Positions 1-13,551 of a DNA stretch of 64,000 nt are shown here, in pieces; the first letter of the stretch is position 1; every line of letters begins with the position of its first letter. The DNA comes from Trochalopteron elliotii. Lineage: Eukaryota; Chordata; Aves; Passeriformes; Leiothrichidae. The DNA lies in assembly GCA_024734555.1 (NCBI GenBank), contig JANPWX010000480.1:183026-247025 (forward strand), given 5' to 3'. The notes under the pieces are model-generated. The model had not been told where the DNA came from, ran no database searches, and saw nothing but the letters and a program-made list of their open reading frames with translations. A program made the translations under genes and the position numbers.

Positions 1-605
1 GACTGCCATGTTTCTTTCATTAATCAGATATGTTTTGGGGTGCTATAATACTATTGACTCTGCAGTTTCCCCGAGGGTTGTGCAGTAATGAATGGGCTCA
101 GCCACAGGTGTTTGCTGTGGTTGTTCTGGCTGAGGTGCATTCAGGGCTCAGCCCAGACTCTGTCACTGAATTCAGTTGCCAGGGAAGCAGAAAACGTCAC
201 TGATACAAGGGAGGATGATCTGTGTGACTCAGGAAACAGTAAGAGAAGTTTCTTTGCATTTGTTTTCACTCCAGAAATCCTGCAGGAAAAAGAAACATTA
301 ATAGAGTTATTTAGCTCCATAGGAGCTAAAGTACTTGCAGGCCACGTGTTTGAGAGGGTGACAGTATAGATGTCACATATATTCCAGATAAAGCAGAATT
401 GCATTTCCTGTTTATACTGTGACCTGTTTTGGTTTGTGTATCCTGTGGGCAGCACTTGTGGGGCTGGAGGGGCTGCAGACATTTTCCATTTGTAGCCACA
501 GGCTGGGTCTGCCCAGCTGGAGCCCGGGGACCTGCAGTGGTGTTTTGGCAAATACCATCACACTGTAGCCACCACCTGGCTGGTTCGTTTGTGACTGAAA
601 CCCAC

Positions 606-635
606 TGTGTTCATACTCAGTGTGTTCATACTCAA
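606..635. repeat. 15-bp tandem duplication
   Basis: Two adjacent copies of a 15-bp unit (TGTGTTCATACTCAG, the second ending in A) lie head to tail. Two near-identical copies suggest a recent slippage duplication. No function is implied. Confidence 0.8.
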
Positions 636-3460
636 CTGCAGTGATTTCTGTGACTATCAGAATGCTATCCCCAGCCCTGATTAGAAGAGATTCTCCTCCT
701 GCAGAGTGGCAAGCCTGCATTCAAACGTGTCAGTTTACAGAGAGATATTTGCATCCCATTGTATAAATACCATAGGTTGTAAAGGTTTAAATTGCAAAAT
801 AATTTAAGTCATTGCTGACATGTGTTTTTATCCAAGTGCATAGATCTTTGGGAGAAATGCAAAGATCTTAATTAGTGTAAAATGTATATTCTCAGTAATT
901 ATATTTATAATCTTCTATACCAGCTTGCATTGTTTTGTTTTCTTTATTTATTTTCTTTAGGCTTTTTGGGAGGCTTTGCATTTATTTTAATGGTAGTTGT
1001 TTTCTCAATCCACTCAAAAACTCAAATTATTGTTTGAAGTGTGCTCCTCTCCAGCTTTCTTTCTGAGTCATCAATTTATGTTTTCATTTTCATCTGCTTT
1101 TGACCATTTATGCAGCACTTTGGGAATTCAGAACTGTAGCTGAGGAAAAGTGTAATGTAAAAGCAAAACAAATCAGTGTTGCCACCACAGTCTTTCTTTG
1201 TTCTTGTTTGAGTCTCTGATACCTCTGCTCTGATGCTGCTACTAGGTGTGGAAAGTGGCATAATCAATGAGAAATCAGGCCTCTGAAGCATTCAGGTGGA
1301 AACGTAGCATAAACAGGAGCTATGACTGGAGCAAGTTGCTCTGTTGTTCAGATGTACCCAGTAGAGAAAAAGAAAACCTGCTCTGTGGCTGTTGGGAATT
1401 GTTCCTTTTGTTGTTTGCAGATAATTCCAGCCACTGCATTGGTGACCAACCATCTCGACCCTCCTGGACTGGAGCATCCTTTGTCAGCCCCTTCACCACC
1501 ATCTCTGGGCTGTCAAAAGGCCAAACATTTTGTAAAATCTTTACTGCTTTTGTTTTCCTCGTTGTCTCCCTTTCCTTTTACCTGCTTTTCCCCTACACTG
1601 ATTGCAAGTGAAGAAAAAGAAGCAACATGTTTTCTCCTGCCAACATCACTGCAGACAGGAGAGCAAACAGGAGCTCTTTACAGAGCTGGCTGGTAAATGA
1701 TAAACCTTCACCAGGAGCTATTCTGGTACAAAAATGCTTCATAAATAAGCAATACCATTGTGCTCTTTATGCATTTTGCATTTGTCTTTGCTTGCCATGC
1801 ACGGCTGTGTGAGGTTTGCAGCAATCCCTGCTGCAGTGCTGGGCATGGCTGAGCTGTGAGAGAATTGCTCAGTGCAGCAGGAATCCTCAGCAGAAGTGAA
1901 CTGCTCACAGTGTAAATGGCAGTCAGCTGCAAAACCTTCTCTTTGGAAAGATAATAAAAATCAATAATAGCCCTGCTAATGTAGAAAGGACAGCAAGAGG
2001 CAGACATTTAATTTAGTTAAAAAGTAATCGGAAAGGAAAGAGCCAGACTAAATAACCTGTATAATTAAAGAGTTTAAAGGAACTTCCAACTGGAGTGCGC
2101 TGCTTTTATGCGTGTGGGAAGTAGGAAATACATATGTATATATACTAAACTAAATTTAATTTTTTTTCTGGCAGTACCATAGCCTTCAGCAAAGGAGGTT
2201 CTGCTCTTGACAGTGATGCAAATATTAAAGCAAATCAAAGATTAATGTTATATAGAAAAATCGATGAGTCCCTTAAATGCTCTAAAGACTGAAAGAAACA
2301 GGAAACTCACACAGAAGAAAAGGAAGGCAGAGAATGGACAATGAATAAGACACTTGCTGTGAACTGACAGAGGAAGGGGAAAAACTGGCAGACAGATTGT
2401 GACTTTCTCAAATGTCATTTTTCTTAAACATATTTCTCATTCTTCTAAATAGCTCAGTGTGAGGCAGTTTTGGACTTGCATGCACCCATGCTTTCAAATA
2501 GAAATGAGTAAGAGTCTGGCTCACATCCCCTCCCACAGTAACCACACCATCAGTCTGGGTTTGGGGGATCAGTGATGCTCCAGCTTGCGCTGGTCCCCAA
2601 AAACACGGGCAGGGCTTGTCGTGCACTGTCCCCTCTCCGTGCTGGACGTGGGAGCAGCTGCTCCGGGCACGGACCAGGCTTTGGGCTGCAAATTCCCCTT
2701 GGCTGGATGGGCAGGAGCATTTGCATTGTGATTAGCTGCCATTCATTTGCAACTTTCTGATTAGATGTGATACGTGAGAGTCTTTCAGAACTCTGCCAGG
2801 TCTGCCTGTTGTGGGCTGAGTGTGCCTCCCCCACCTCCAGCCAGGTCCAGCCACGGAGGGCTCACAGCCTTTGCCAGAGTCCAGAGTTTTGTTGCCTGAT
2901 AGAGTGAGCATTTTTGCCAGGATATTTCTGAAAGGGATAGCAAAAACCCTTCCCAGGGAAGGTCTTTTAATTCTTCTGTAGTTTCATCATTAGTACGTGA
3001 AACAGGTTTTTAAAAATTGTCAGTCTCAAACACAAAGCAGAAAGATGAATAAATATTGAAGAAAGCACCAAGATATAAAATGCAAAAACATCTGAATGCG
3101 AAACTCAAGTGCTGCTCCACACAAGCAGTGCTTTAGTGACTCGGTTGGGGGTGGAAAATTTCTCAGAAATCTGACTATTTTAATGAACATTTTGCAAGAT
3201 TTTTCTAATTCCTCCAAAGTATAGAGAAATGTTTTTGTTAGAGGGCATCTCTCGGCAGTAGCACTTTATTAAAGTACTGCTCTTATATTTAATAAACCAA
3301 ATTCAAGTCTGAGAGAAAGGTTCCTAGAGCCATTCCCATGATCCCTTCTGATCACTGATGAGAGGGATGGAATTCAGAAGTCGTGACTGCTGGTTTGTTC
3401 CAGCTTGTCATATTTCGTGTCAGTTTCTCAGGTACTTCTTCTGAACCATCTACAGTGTTT

Positions 3461-3488
3461 TCTCACTCAATCTGTTCTCACTCAATCT
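3461..3488. repeat. 15-bp period direct duplication
   Basis: The 13-mer TCTCACTCAATCT occurs at 3461 and again at 3476, giving two copies at a 15-bp period. This looks like a simple local duplication. Confidence 0.75.
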
Positions 3489-3689
3489 TCATGTTCCTCC
3501 TGCAATAATTACAAGCTGTTTATGACAAATTGCTGTGCAAAGTAGCAATTTCTTCATGTTTACCACCACCACTTAGCTCACTGGAGTGACTGTTCGGAGA
3601 GGAAAAAGGAAAGTTGAATGAATGTAGACAATACAAAACCCAGCTTTGCCATGACAGCAGATGCTGCTGATGATTTTAGTTTTCCCTTA

Positions 3690-3848
3690 GAATCACAGAA
3701 CTGCTCAGGCTGAAAAGGATCTCTGAGATCATCAAGTCCAGCACTGCCTCAGTACTACATCTGCAATCTTTTTGAACCCTTCCAGGGATGGTGATGGCAC
3801 CATTTCCATGGCAGCCTGTTCCAGTACCTTTATCACCCTGTAAGAAAA
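3690..3848 (-). mobile_element. CR1 LINE 3'-end fragment
   Basis: The left edge reads AGAATCACAGAA, the reverse complement of the CR1 3' terminus. It is followed by the usual inverted 3' UTR landmarks: a 'gatcatcaagtcca' block, 'tttttgaac..ttccagggatggtgat', 'accatttccatggcagcctgttccagtacc' and 'tatcaccctgtaagaaaa'. The element therefore lies on the minus strand with its 3' end at the left. CR1 elements are non-LTR retrotransposons that are usually 5'-truncated, and this copy keeps only the 3' part. Many substitutions mark it as old. Similarity fades after about 3850, so the right edge is approximate. Confidence 0.9.
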
Positions 3849-5206
3849 CCCTGTGGTTTGCAGTCTCCCCCCATCCCGTTGTGCTTTTCCCTGACATTCA
3901 GGCCTCATTTCCCCAGGGTGAGGAAAGGCTCCTGATGGGTTGACCTGTCACTGCTGTCCCCCTCACTGTGCTGGTGCCTTTTTGCCTCGAAATCAGGGCT
4001 GTTCTTCTGTCTGAGTCCTGCTGTATATTGTATATGCTTCTGAAATTGCTGCATGAACATCTCTGTCCTCCTGCTGTCTGTCCTCCAGGAGCAGCCTTGT
4101 TACCTGCACTGAGATGAGACTGCTCAGCAGTGCTCCTGAGCAGAATATTTTTATTAGAAATGCTTAGTTCGAAAGGAGCCTAAAGGTGAGAGTGGAAGCT
4201 GGATATCTTCATTTTAATGGTAGTAAGGAGATTTTGCTCCCTTTACAGTAGTCACAGTGAGAAATTAATTTCTCAGAGTCAATAGTCCTGGGATAATTCA
4301 GTGTGGAAAGAGGGGCAGAAAATAATTCCTCGTATATCTTGGCAAAAGTACTTTTTTTTTTTTAAATCTGTATTTTTAAAGAAGCCATTTTTAAAAAAAC
4401 AATGGGAAATAATCCATATTGTGGGGGCTGCAGCATATTTATAAATGTAACTGCTTTTGTTACCAGGGAACCTGTCTGAGTCAGCCAAGCTTAGCATTTC
4501 AGCAGCTTGTTCTTTCCTCTCATTGCTGTTGTTCTCCATATGATTTTAGGCACATAACAACCTAATGTACTTTATCAAAGCAGGAAGGGATTGTCATGGG
4601 TTTCTTTAAGTTTTGGTAAGTGTCCCAAATTTCTGCATCTTGTCTCTGCCAGGGTGGCAGGAGGAGGCAAACGCCAGTGAGAATTATTGGTATTTGTACT
4701 TGGCTGCACCATCAGCTCACACATCAAGGGTGTGGATCAAACACATCAGGAGTGTGGATGGAGCAAGCAGCACCTCTGCAGAGCTGGACAGGATTGGAAT
4801 GTCTCTAATTGTGGGCAGCACCTTCCTCACTGTGTCCCGTCTACAGTCCAAACCAGAGACATGTCCCAGAGGGGTTTTGGCTCAGTTGGATCTCAGCTGC
4901 ACTCAGTGCTCATTACCTGCATTGATCATCTTCTCCAGAGCACAAACAGCCAGGGCAATCAGTGTTAGAGTTCTGCTGCTTCCCTTAGCAGGGGTGCTCC
5001 ACACAACTTTGGTGAGCATCCACAGCAGGAATGGGGCTCCATCCACTTTGTTGCTCTCCGTTCTCCTGGGTTTGGTTGCAGAGCAGTGCCCCTCACCCCA
5101 GGATTAAAGGTACCAGTTTTTCTGCAAATTATTTCATAGCATCAAAGCTTACACCATGTGATTTTTGTCTGTTCCTTGTATTGCGAAACTTCTGTACTAT
5201 GTATCT

Positions 5207-5227
5207 CATAAGCCACAGTGGCTTATG
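5207..5227. repeat. Perfect 21-bp palindrome
   Basis: The arms CATAAGCCAC and GTGGCTTATG are exact reverse complements around a single central A. With one unpaired base this is not a stable RNA hairpin, so a dimeric protein-binding site or chance are the simplest readings. Confidence 0.85.
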
Positions 5228-8200
5228 CTCATTTTAAGTGTGTAATAGTAGAAAACTTAAAAAAAATCTTGAAAAGTTTTAGATATTGGTGGCCACATAG
5301 AAAATATTCCATTTTCCTTCAAGTTCTTAACAGAACTTACAGTTTTCAGTTGAAAGAGCAGCTAGTTTACAGTTGGTGTCCATAGAAGACTTTTAATTAA
5401 AGTTGTATCACTTCAGGGTAAATCTTGAAATAAAACATTGTTCAATTTTCTTTAAGAGTCAGCAGACCTACATGGGAAACTGTAGATAATTCCATTATGG
5501 TCTCTGGTTGTTTCCATAGCAGTGTTCTTCTAATTGTCTATATTTACATTTCTCTTAGCACTACAATAAGTCTTTTTTAAAGACACTGTTTGAGCTACTT
5601 TCATTCCCCATTTTGGTTTTTGGAAATTACATAGGAAGCCAGAGAGTTGTTCTTTGAGGCTAGGTATGCAGCCCCTGATCAGAAACAGAAAGCTTAGAAG
5701 CCTGAACAGTTACCTGGAAATGTAATTTATTACCCTCTGCTGCTCGGAACTTCACGCCTTTTGAGGAGTAACTCTTCCTGTTGTGTTCAGCACCTGCATT
5801 TCTGCATTCTTCAGGCAGTGACCTCTGCTGAATTGCAAAAACTGTGTCTTTGAGGAAGTCAAATCTCTCTTGAAGCTTTTATCCAGGCTTTCTCCAAAAC
5901 TTTAAAAAAATCAATCTCATTTTCCTTTCTGTTCTGTCTCTCTCTGACATCCTCCTACAGTCACTTCAGCTTAAGCTATGCAGTAAATCTCTAAAGAAAA
6001 CTGAGATATATTCCACAACATTGTAAATCTGGAGGAGATTTCCAGAAAATTCTGGTAAGGACTTTACCTCAAAACTTTATCAACCTGTCAAAAAAAAAAA
6101 ATTGTCCTGCTACCGTGTTTTCAGGCCCTGTGCTTTGCTTGGAAATCCTGAAATTTCTAACATGAAGCCTTTGGCTGACAAGCCCCTGCTGTTGGCTTCC
6201 CCTCAGGTTATTTCCTTACTGAGCTTGCAAGTACAAAAGCAGTGATCTGGGCTAATTTCGGGATTTGGAGATCAAAGTCCCCTTCCTTGATGATTTTGGG
6301 TATGCAATTCAATGCAGTCTTTAACAATGCAGTAAGAGAGGCTTTTGGAATTTATAATTTTTTTTTACCTTTCAGTTGCTTTAAAAGACTGGGTTCCTTC
6401 AAGCTGAATTCTACACGATAAATAACAAAGTTTAATTAACACTTGTACTGCTTTTTGTTGCTCTGCAAAGGTTTCATTGACTCAATCCATTGAAACAAGA
6501 TAGAAGATGGGTGGTCACCTGTAGGAGCATTTCAGGTGACTGGGCTGAGTCCCCTGTGAGTGACCTGTCCTGGGGAGATGCCAGAAGAGCTGAAAAATCT
6601 GTGTGAGGACTGCCCTGAGGGGTGGGCTGAGGGCTCAGCTCAGGCTCTAATATCCAACAGATTCTCTGGGCTGGACTGGATGTTTCTGGGGTCAGCATAA
6701 AAGAGTTTCAGTGGAAATTAAACTTCACATGGGATCATATTAAAGTTTTAAGATATTTTGGAAATTTAGAGCATGGAGAAACAGAAAATATGTTCTGTGT
6801 ATGATCATTATGAATCTAAGCACTGTCAGTCATGGGCAATTATTTACTTTAATATAGAAATTTCAGCTTGTAAACAGCATAACCTGTGGTAATGGCTTCA
6901 TTACTGGAAGATCTTTTTCTGAAATTAAAGGTTAGACTTCAAAATTATAGCTCTGCAAAATGACATGTTTCCTCTGATATATTCACAGTGTTGTGCCCCG
7001 TTGGTATTGGTGGCTTATGTTGATCATCCCAGCAATCACCACATTAAGTAGGGCATGATGCACATGGAGAGAAGCTAAAAATTAAATAATAAATGCTCTT
7101 GTCTTAAAACTAGAGGAGTTTACCAAAGTCTGGTGAGGAATGTGAGATTCCCATAGTCCACAAATTCCAGCAGGCATTAGCACTTAGCAGGTAAAGCTAG
7201 TGGTAAAAGAGGTTTTAGTGGTAAAAGTTTGATACCAAATATGGTGAAAACAATTACGATTTTAACGTCTTGGTGGTTTATGTGCAATTTGCCCATGAGG
7301 CAAAAGGTGTTTGTTCTTTGCCATATGTTACTGTGATCAATGTGCATCTCTGTAAAACCTTATGTGTAATAATGGAACTGAGAACTTGTTTGCCTTTGCC
7401 TTGTACTGCACTGAAGCTACTTGTGACTCTTCCTCTTTACACATTGAGAGAGAAACCTCTTAGTTGCTGGAAATTGATTTAAACCACAGTGAAAATGCTG
7501 TAAGGGAAAAAAAATTTAAAGGATAATAATTTTAAAAGATACATACACATACATACACAATTCTTGAATTAAACTGACCAGCAGAGGTTGTACTGTATGA
7601 AGTTCCCAGTTCTGGTTACTCTGTTCCTTTCATTTTCTTACATCCAGACTTGGCTGGTAAAAGAAATTCATGGGAATAATTTTCTTAGCACATTAGCCAT
7701 TTTAAATTGACAGCAGCATCAGTGCAATTTATCTTCTGTAGGTTTCCTCATCTGATTTGCTCTGCTGCTAATAGTTAAAATTAAGTTGTATCCAAAGTCT
7801 TCTTAAACTGCTCACTCATTTTCAAACCTTTTACATGTAATTAATAGTCCTTGTACCATAAGAAACCTTCAAAACTTAGTTTGTGAGTCATGGACCGTGG
7901 CCATGCTTGAAAATGCTGAGAAGTAAATAACTCCAATAAACATTTAATTTAGATTTAGTAATTGATACAGAAATGTTTAGGGATGTTAAGCTGTATACTG
8001 CAGGAAGAAAAAGCTATTAACTGAAGTAATGCCGTTAGTTTAGCAGAAATTAAGATCTGAAAATGTGAATATTAATTGAAGCTCTGATTTTCAATTCTAA
8101 ACTAAACTAATTAGGTTGTTATTTAAATGCTTGAAATAATTTCACTGTATTATATAACTTGGTTTTTAAAATTTTTTTTAATAAATGTAGTTTTTAAAAA

Positions 8201-11200
8201 ATAAACTTGCTACAATGAAATGCTAGGTTACTAATGTGTAAGAGGGTGGTGGGTGCAGTAAAATTCCTTTCTGCACATTCCACAGTACATTCTGTTGTTT
8301 TCTCAAATCCCCAAATAGAGCTGAATGCATCTTGAGGCATGAACCCCAGCTTCAATAAGAAAATACCTGAGCCCTGGTTTAATTTTTGAAGAAATCTAAG
8401 AGCTTTAGGACTCTTTGTAATTTCTGCTGCTCAACACTATTTGTCTGTGAAGTAAAGACAGAGGACAGATTTCTCCTGTATGCGGGATTGGTTGATAAAG
8501 TGAAATAAAGAGTTATGGAATGGATTTTTCAGATAGCAGAGTCTTAAGAGAAAGAAACAGCAAACATGTGAGACGTATTGTGGGCTGTAGGAACATGGAG
8601 AGTCAGGAGGCTCAGGAGATACTATCCGCGTTGTTTCTGATTTTCCACCACCTTTACTGGATGGAATGTCAAGCCAGAGATCAGGGCAGTGCGTGAGGGT
8701 GGGAATCTTAAGGCCTTTTAAAGCAAGAAGACAGATTTAAACTGGGTTCCTAACACAGATTTAAAACCTGAAATAATCAGGTTTTGGCTGCTGAAATTCA
8801 TTCCCTACATCTGTCCCTGGCTGCTGCTGCTCACTTTAATGGGCTCTTTGTGCTCACACAGGATACATTTCATGCACACAGAAATTAACATTTACTTCTT
8901 GAGAAGAGGGAAGCATCATATTAACTCCCCTGTCTGATTAACTGTGAGTTACTCCATATCCACCCTCTCCTTTATTTAATGGATCCTGACTTGCAGGTCT
9001 GAAAAATTGTAATGCACAACTTCATTTGGTGACAAGTTGTTTATTCTTAGAAGTCCTGTTGATTCCTTCAAGGGTTTCTCCAGGAGTTAGTGGAGGATCT
9101 ACATTATTTATACAAGTAAATACATGAGACTCCCCATACATATTTGCTTTGAGAGTTATGTCAGTTTTTCAGAGGTCTTACAACTATTAGTACTTAAAAC
9201 TGGAGTTCATAAATTCCTTATTATATTTTACTTCTCAACCATTATGCTAAAAATGCAGTGTTAGGAGCTGCAGATGAAACAGCAACTGCTATTCCTTGCA
9301 AATGTTTTCATCTTGTAGATTTAGTGTCCTATGGAACACTGTAAACTGCTTTTAATTTCTAGAGATTCAGAAAAGCTTTAAAAACTTACTTCCAGAATTT
9401 AGGTGGATGGGCAGCACTTCAGACCTACTACTGGTCAAATAATACATACTGACTATTCCTGATGTTAATAGACCAGAGCCAGAGGGACTCCATTGATTTC
9501 AGAGAAGTCATTTAGCTAAAGATGACCTATGTTCATTAAAATAACAGAAAATCACACAATAGATTTTTTTTTCTTGCCTACAGTCACTTTGTTACTGCAG
9601 GGTGGTTCATTCTGCAGAACTGGGATCCAGACCCTCAATACCTCACTGCTCAGTGGTATTGAATCCTGAGTTTCAGTTCAAGCTGTTTAAAATACACTCC
9701 ATGAAATCTTAATTGAAGTTTGCATTTCAAACATTTGCAGAGTTTGTGTGCATTTCTTAATGTCTTTTAATAAATGAGTTCCAGTGCCTTCATACACCTT
9801 GCCCTGGTGCCAAGGAAGAGCAGTTGTTGGTATTCCCTAACTGCACTCAGGAAATAAGGAGGGGTGGCTTGCAGTTTGTGTGTGGAGTTTAAATGAAGAA
9901 AGAGCTCTGTGAATATCAAAGAGAACTGGAGGGAAATAAAAGAATTTGGAGCTGGAAACAACATGTTTGATCATTGGTTTTTTCCCTCCCAAGTCATGGT
10001 TAGATGGAAGGCTGGGACAAATTTCCCATTGCAGTTTCTTGTGGCTGTCTGTAGCTGGAAGTCAGCAAAAGCTTCCTCATTCCAGCAGCATTGACTGATT
10101 CCATTTCAGTGCATCTCCTTTCCATGTATGAACTGTATCACCAATGTGCAGAAGGTCAGCTCACTAGAGCAAGGAATATTAATGGTGCATTTCAATTCTT
10201 TTTTGTGTTTTGCATCTGAATGACAAAGTTGCTGTCAATGCATCACTTCATAGCCATATCTACTGTGTTTTCTGAGCTACATCTAACCTGCAGGCTGTTT
10301 GTCTCTGTTAACAAGTGTTAAACAATCAGTGGTAGATTGCTCTGCCCACCTTTCCCTCCCCAACTGCAAGTTCACACTAAAATCACCTTTATTAACCTCA
10401 GCACATAAACCCAGCACTTGCATTCTTGCTGATCAGTGATGTTCATGTCAAGTTTGTGACCAAGTGGCAAAAAATCCAAATGGAACCTCTGTGGTTTGCA
10501 AAACCCAGTCACATTTGAAGAAGGAAACTTCTCTGAAGAGGAGCCATGAATTATCAGAGGGAGTTCTGGATGCTCTCTGTCAGCCCAGCACAGCCCTCTT
10601 CTTGAAAAAGAATTGAAAGTAGAGACACTCTGAGCAAGCTGCAAGAGGGAATTTTCACTCCCATTCTATAGCTCTTTGTAAATCAATTAAAAGCAGAACA
10701 CAGTCTAACCTCTCCATTCCAAAATATCTTGAGGTATTTTTGCCACATCTTTTCCTGACTGTGCTATAGAAAGCTGGATATGACTGTGCCATACTAAAAA
10801 AAAACCTACAAGTTTTCTCCAGGGGTATTTCAAAGAGCTAATCCTAATATCAGACTGAAAAAGCTCTGCTCTACAATTTTAATGTTTTGAAATGTAAATT
10901 GAGTTATTGAAATAATTTAACTTTATCTGATTACTAATATAATAATAAGGAATTTGAGGAAATTGACAATTAAATTTCTTTACACCTTTCTTTCAGAATA
11001 GCTGTTACTCTCAGAATATGTTTCTTTAAATATCCTTAATTATCAACAGTAAAAAGTGGACTGAACATTACAGACTGCCTCAACAGCTGTGAAATAATGG
11101 TAGCTGCCGCATTGCTTTGCAGTGAAAAAGTGGCTCATAGTTTTATTGAAGGTAGTTAATTTAAAGAAAAAACACTAGTATTACCAAAACTCCTGGTTTT

Positions 11201-13551
11201 TTGTCTTGGCTCTCTATAGATTTTTTTTATTTCTTCAATCATTTTCATTTACTTCTTTAGCAAAAATACATGTCCCAATGGCTTAGAATGTATTTTTTTG
11301 TTCTTCACTTCCTACATTGTAGCCTCTGTCCTTTTATCAGTTTTTTGTTCTTATATCTCACATATTATTTTTATTGAAAAAGAACACATCTTTGTAATGA
11401 GTTATATCTTCTTGCACTAGCAGCTAATATCACCCTGTGCTCACTCCAACCTTCACATTTAGAGACAATTAATCTGCTTCACTTTTGTTCTATAAATAGA
11501 GGAGCTAAATCTTAATTATCTTTTCTGTCTGTATCTAGCCATGCATATGAATATTACTGATCACCATGTATGTATCATTGAATTTATTTTTAATCCCAAA
11601 TTGTGTTCTTCACAATAAATACAACATCTGAAATAATTAACTGGTTTATGTGGACACATGTCAAGTGCTGAGACACCTGTCTTATTGATCTGGGTTTCCT
11701 TCAGTCCAGAATTTCTGATTTATGACACTACACTGGAGCTATGCAAGTTTCCATTTTCCTTTTATGCCTTCCTTATTCAAGCTGGATTCCCAAAGATAAC
11801 ATGCAAGTGTCAGGCATGAAATTTTACAATCCTCCTGTATTCCTTTCTTCATGAATTTGTAGCATGCTGTAAAAGCCAAGCTGCTTAAAAGGATTTTATA
11901 TTTTAGCCAAGATTTCACCTCCTAAGTGTATAAGCCTTTATAAATATATCCTTAAATTTGCAGTTGAAAACAGTTCATAATAAGAAAACTATCTATGTTT
12001 TTTTCCTCCACAGCAATGTTACTACGTCCTTTAAAATAAAATAAATTGCTGTGAGAGGAATTTTTGAAAACAAAGTCTAGAAGAAATGGCACTACATCAA
12101 GCTAAATAATTCTGTCTAAAAATACTTGAAGCAGTCTAATATTACATTAAAAATTCTATTTAACTCCAAACAGGAGCGCCTGTTGTATCAATGGAAATTC
12201 TTCCAGAATCCTCTGTAGCAAAGAGAGCACAGGCTTACAAGATCCTTTGGGATTTTTTTATTCATACGAAAAGGGGGATGTTGTGTCAGGCAAATTTCAC
12301 CTGGCCAGAGTGAGGCTCTGGGCTGCAGCACTGTGTGTGTGCACAAGTGCAGTTCATACACCCTGTCACAACTGGAGTTGCTGACCAAACCTTTGAGCTT
12401 ATTTTGTACCTTTTTAACCTGTGGATTTGTGGAACAGCCACAGTCAAAATGTGCCAATTTGACAAGTCAAGGAAATACATCATCAGTATTTCTCTGGAGA
12501 ACAAAGGGCATTGTTGGATTTCCCCTCAGATATTTCAGGATATTCCTGCCATTTCTGAGGGGGGGCCAAGCCATGGCTGAGCCATGCCTGAATTATGTGC
12601 TGTGCTGGGAACAACACTGGTGTCCTTGGGACTGCACAGGGTGCACAGGTCATGCAGAAACCAGGATTGCACTTCAACCAGGTATGAACAGTGGGCAGAG
12701 GTTTAAAATGTCACACCTTGGTGACATTTTACATCTACACAAGGGTCACTACCTTGTGTAATCCTATAGGTTTTTACTCCAGCAGATTCAATGATGTGCC
12801 TGTTTATATTAGCTATAGATAAGAATTTTCTGGAGAAATTCTGATCCTCCCTACTTAATCCTTCTCCAACTTCTGCCTTCAGAGCTTTTTTTATTATTCC
12901 CTTCTCCTGGAAAAGAAATACTTTCTACTTCGTACTTCTCATTACCTGCAATAAAACATTATTTTTTCAGTCTTCCCTGCAGAGTTTCCTTGCCAATGGG
13001 TACTGTACTACACCCACCTTTGCCTGAACTGCTGGCACCAGCTTCTGCAGAACTTGAAGACAGATGGTATATTTTATCTGGTTTTTGTGTGTTCTCAGAA
13101 ACATTTATGGGCCTCTGTCAAGTTAATAAAATGCTTATTATTAACACTGCATTGGTTTTACACCCTTTCCAAGCAGAAGAATATTACAAAAGGTGTTTTT
13201 CTTGCTTTGGTGCTATTGGAATCAGAGGATTACAGAAAAATCAAAATGATTTGATGAAAATTATTTAGGTTTTCACCTTTTTTATAATTTTTTTCATTTC
13301 TTTGCTTTTGCTCCCGCTCAGGCAGATTTCTCATTTTAATCGGATTGCTCTTCCCATCCCAATTATATTTTGTGCTTCACATTGTGTCTCTTAGCAGCTC
13401 CTCATTCCAGGAGGGGATAACTGGGAACCACATTTCTGAAAATGGAAAAGCTGAACAATAAGCAGCTGATGTATTGGGTCTGGATGTTTCCTGGGAGCCC
13501 CAGGGAAAGTGGGCACAGCACAGGTCCAGCAGAGGCTGAATACATCATTTT

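Larger units (their letters stand above)
1..3688. other. Non-coding unique DNA, no gene recognised
   Basis: This stretch is AT-rich and mostly single-copy in appearance. Open frames up to 136 codons occur on both strands (for example 141-551 minus and 1322-1696 plus), but they overlap one another in conflicting frames and show no domain I recognise. The frame at 88-369 plus starts with a hydrophobic, signal-peptide-like run, but nothing downstream supports a secreted protein. Small direct repeats occur at 606-635 and 3461-3488. I see no promoter, CpG island or RNA gene. Confidence 0.6.

Noticed and set aside
88..369. 93-codon plus frame with a hydrophobic, signal-peptide-like start
   Set aside because: The N-terminal CLLWLFWLRC run is suggestive, but the rest has no Cys pattern or domain. 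A 136-codon antisense frame overlaps it and no promoter or splice context supports it.
3676..3897. 73-codon minus frame
   Set aside because: It lies mostly in the CR1 3' UTR relic.
4613..5107. 164-codon plus frame
   Set aside because: It overlaps two other plus frames of similar quality and has Ser/Leu/Thr-rich composition with no recognisable motif. A chance frame in a GC-richer patch is more likely.
6074..6090. 17-nt minus-strand microexon between a poly-T acceptor and GAG|GTAAAG donor
   Set aside because: The splice signals look good, but the acceptor tract is a 12-nt homopolymer run and 17 nt cannot be judged for coding content.
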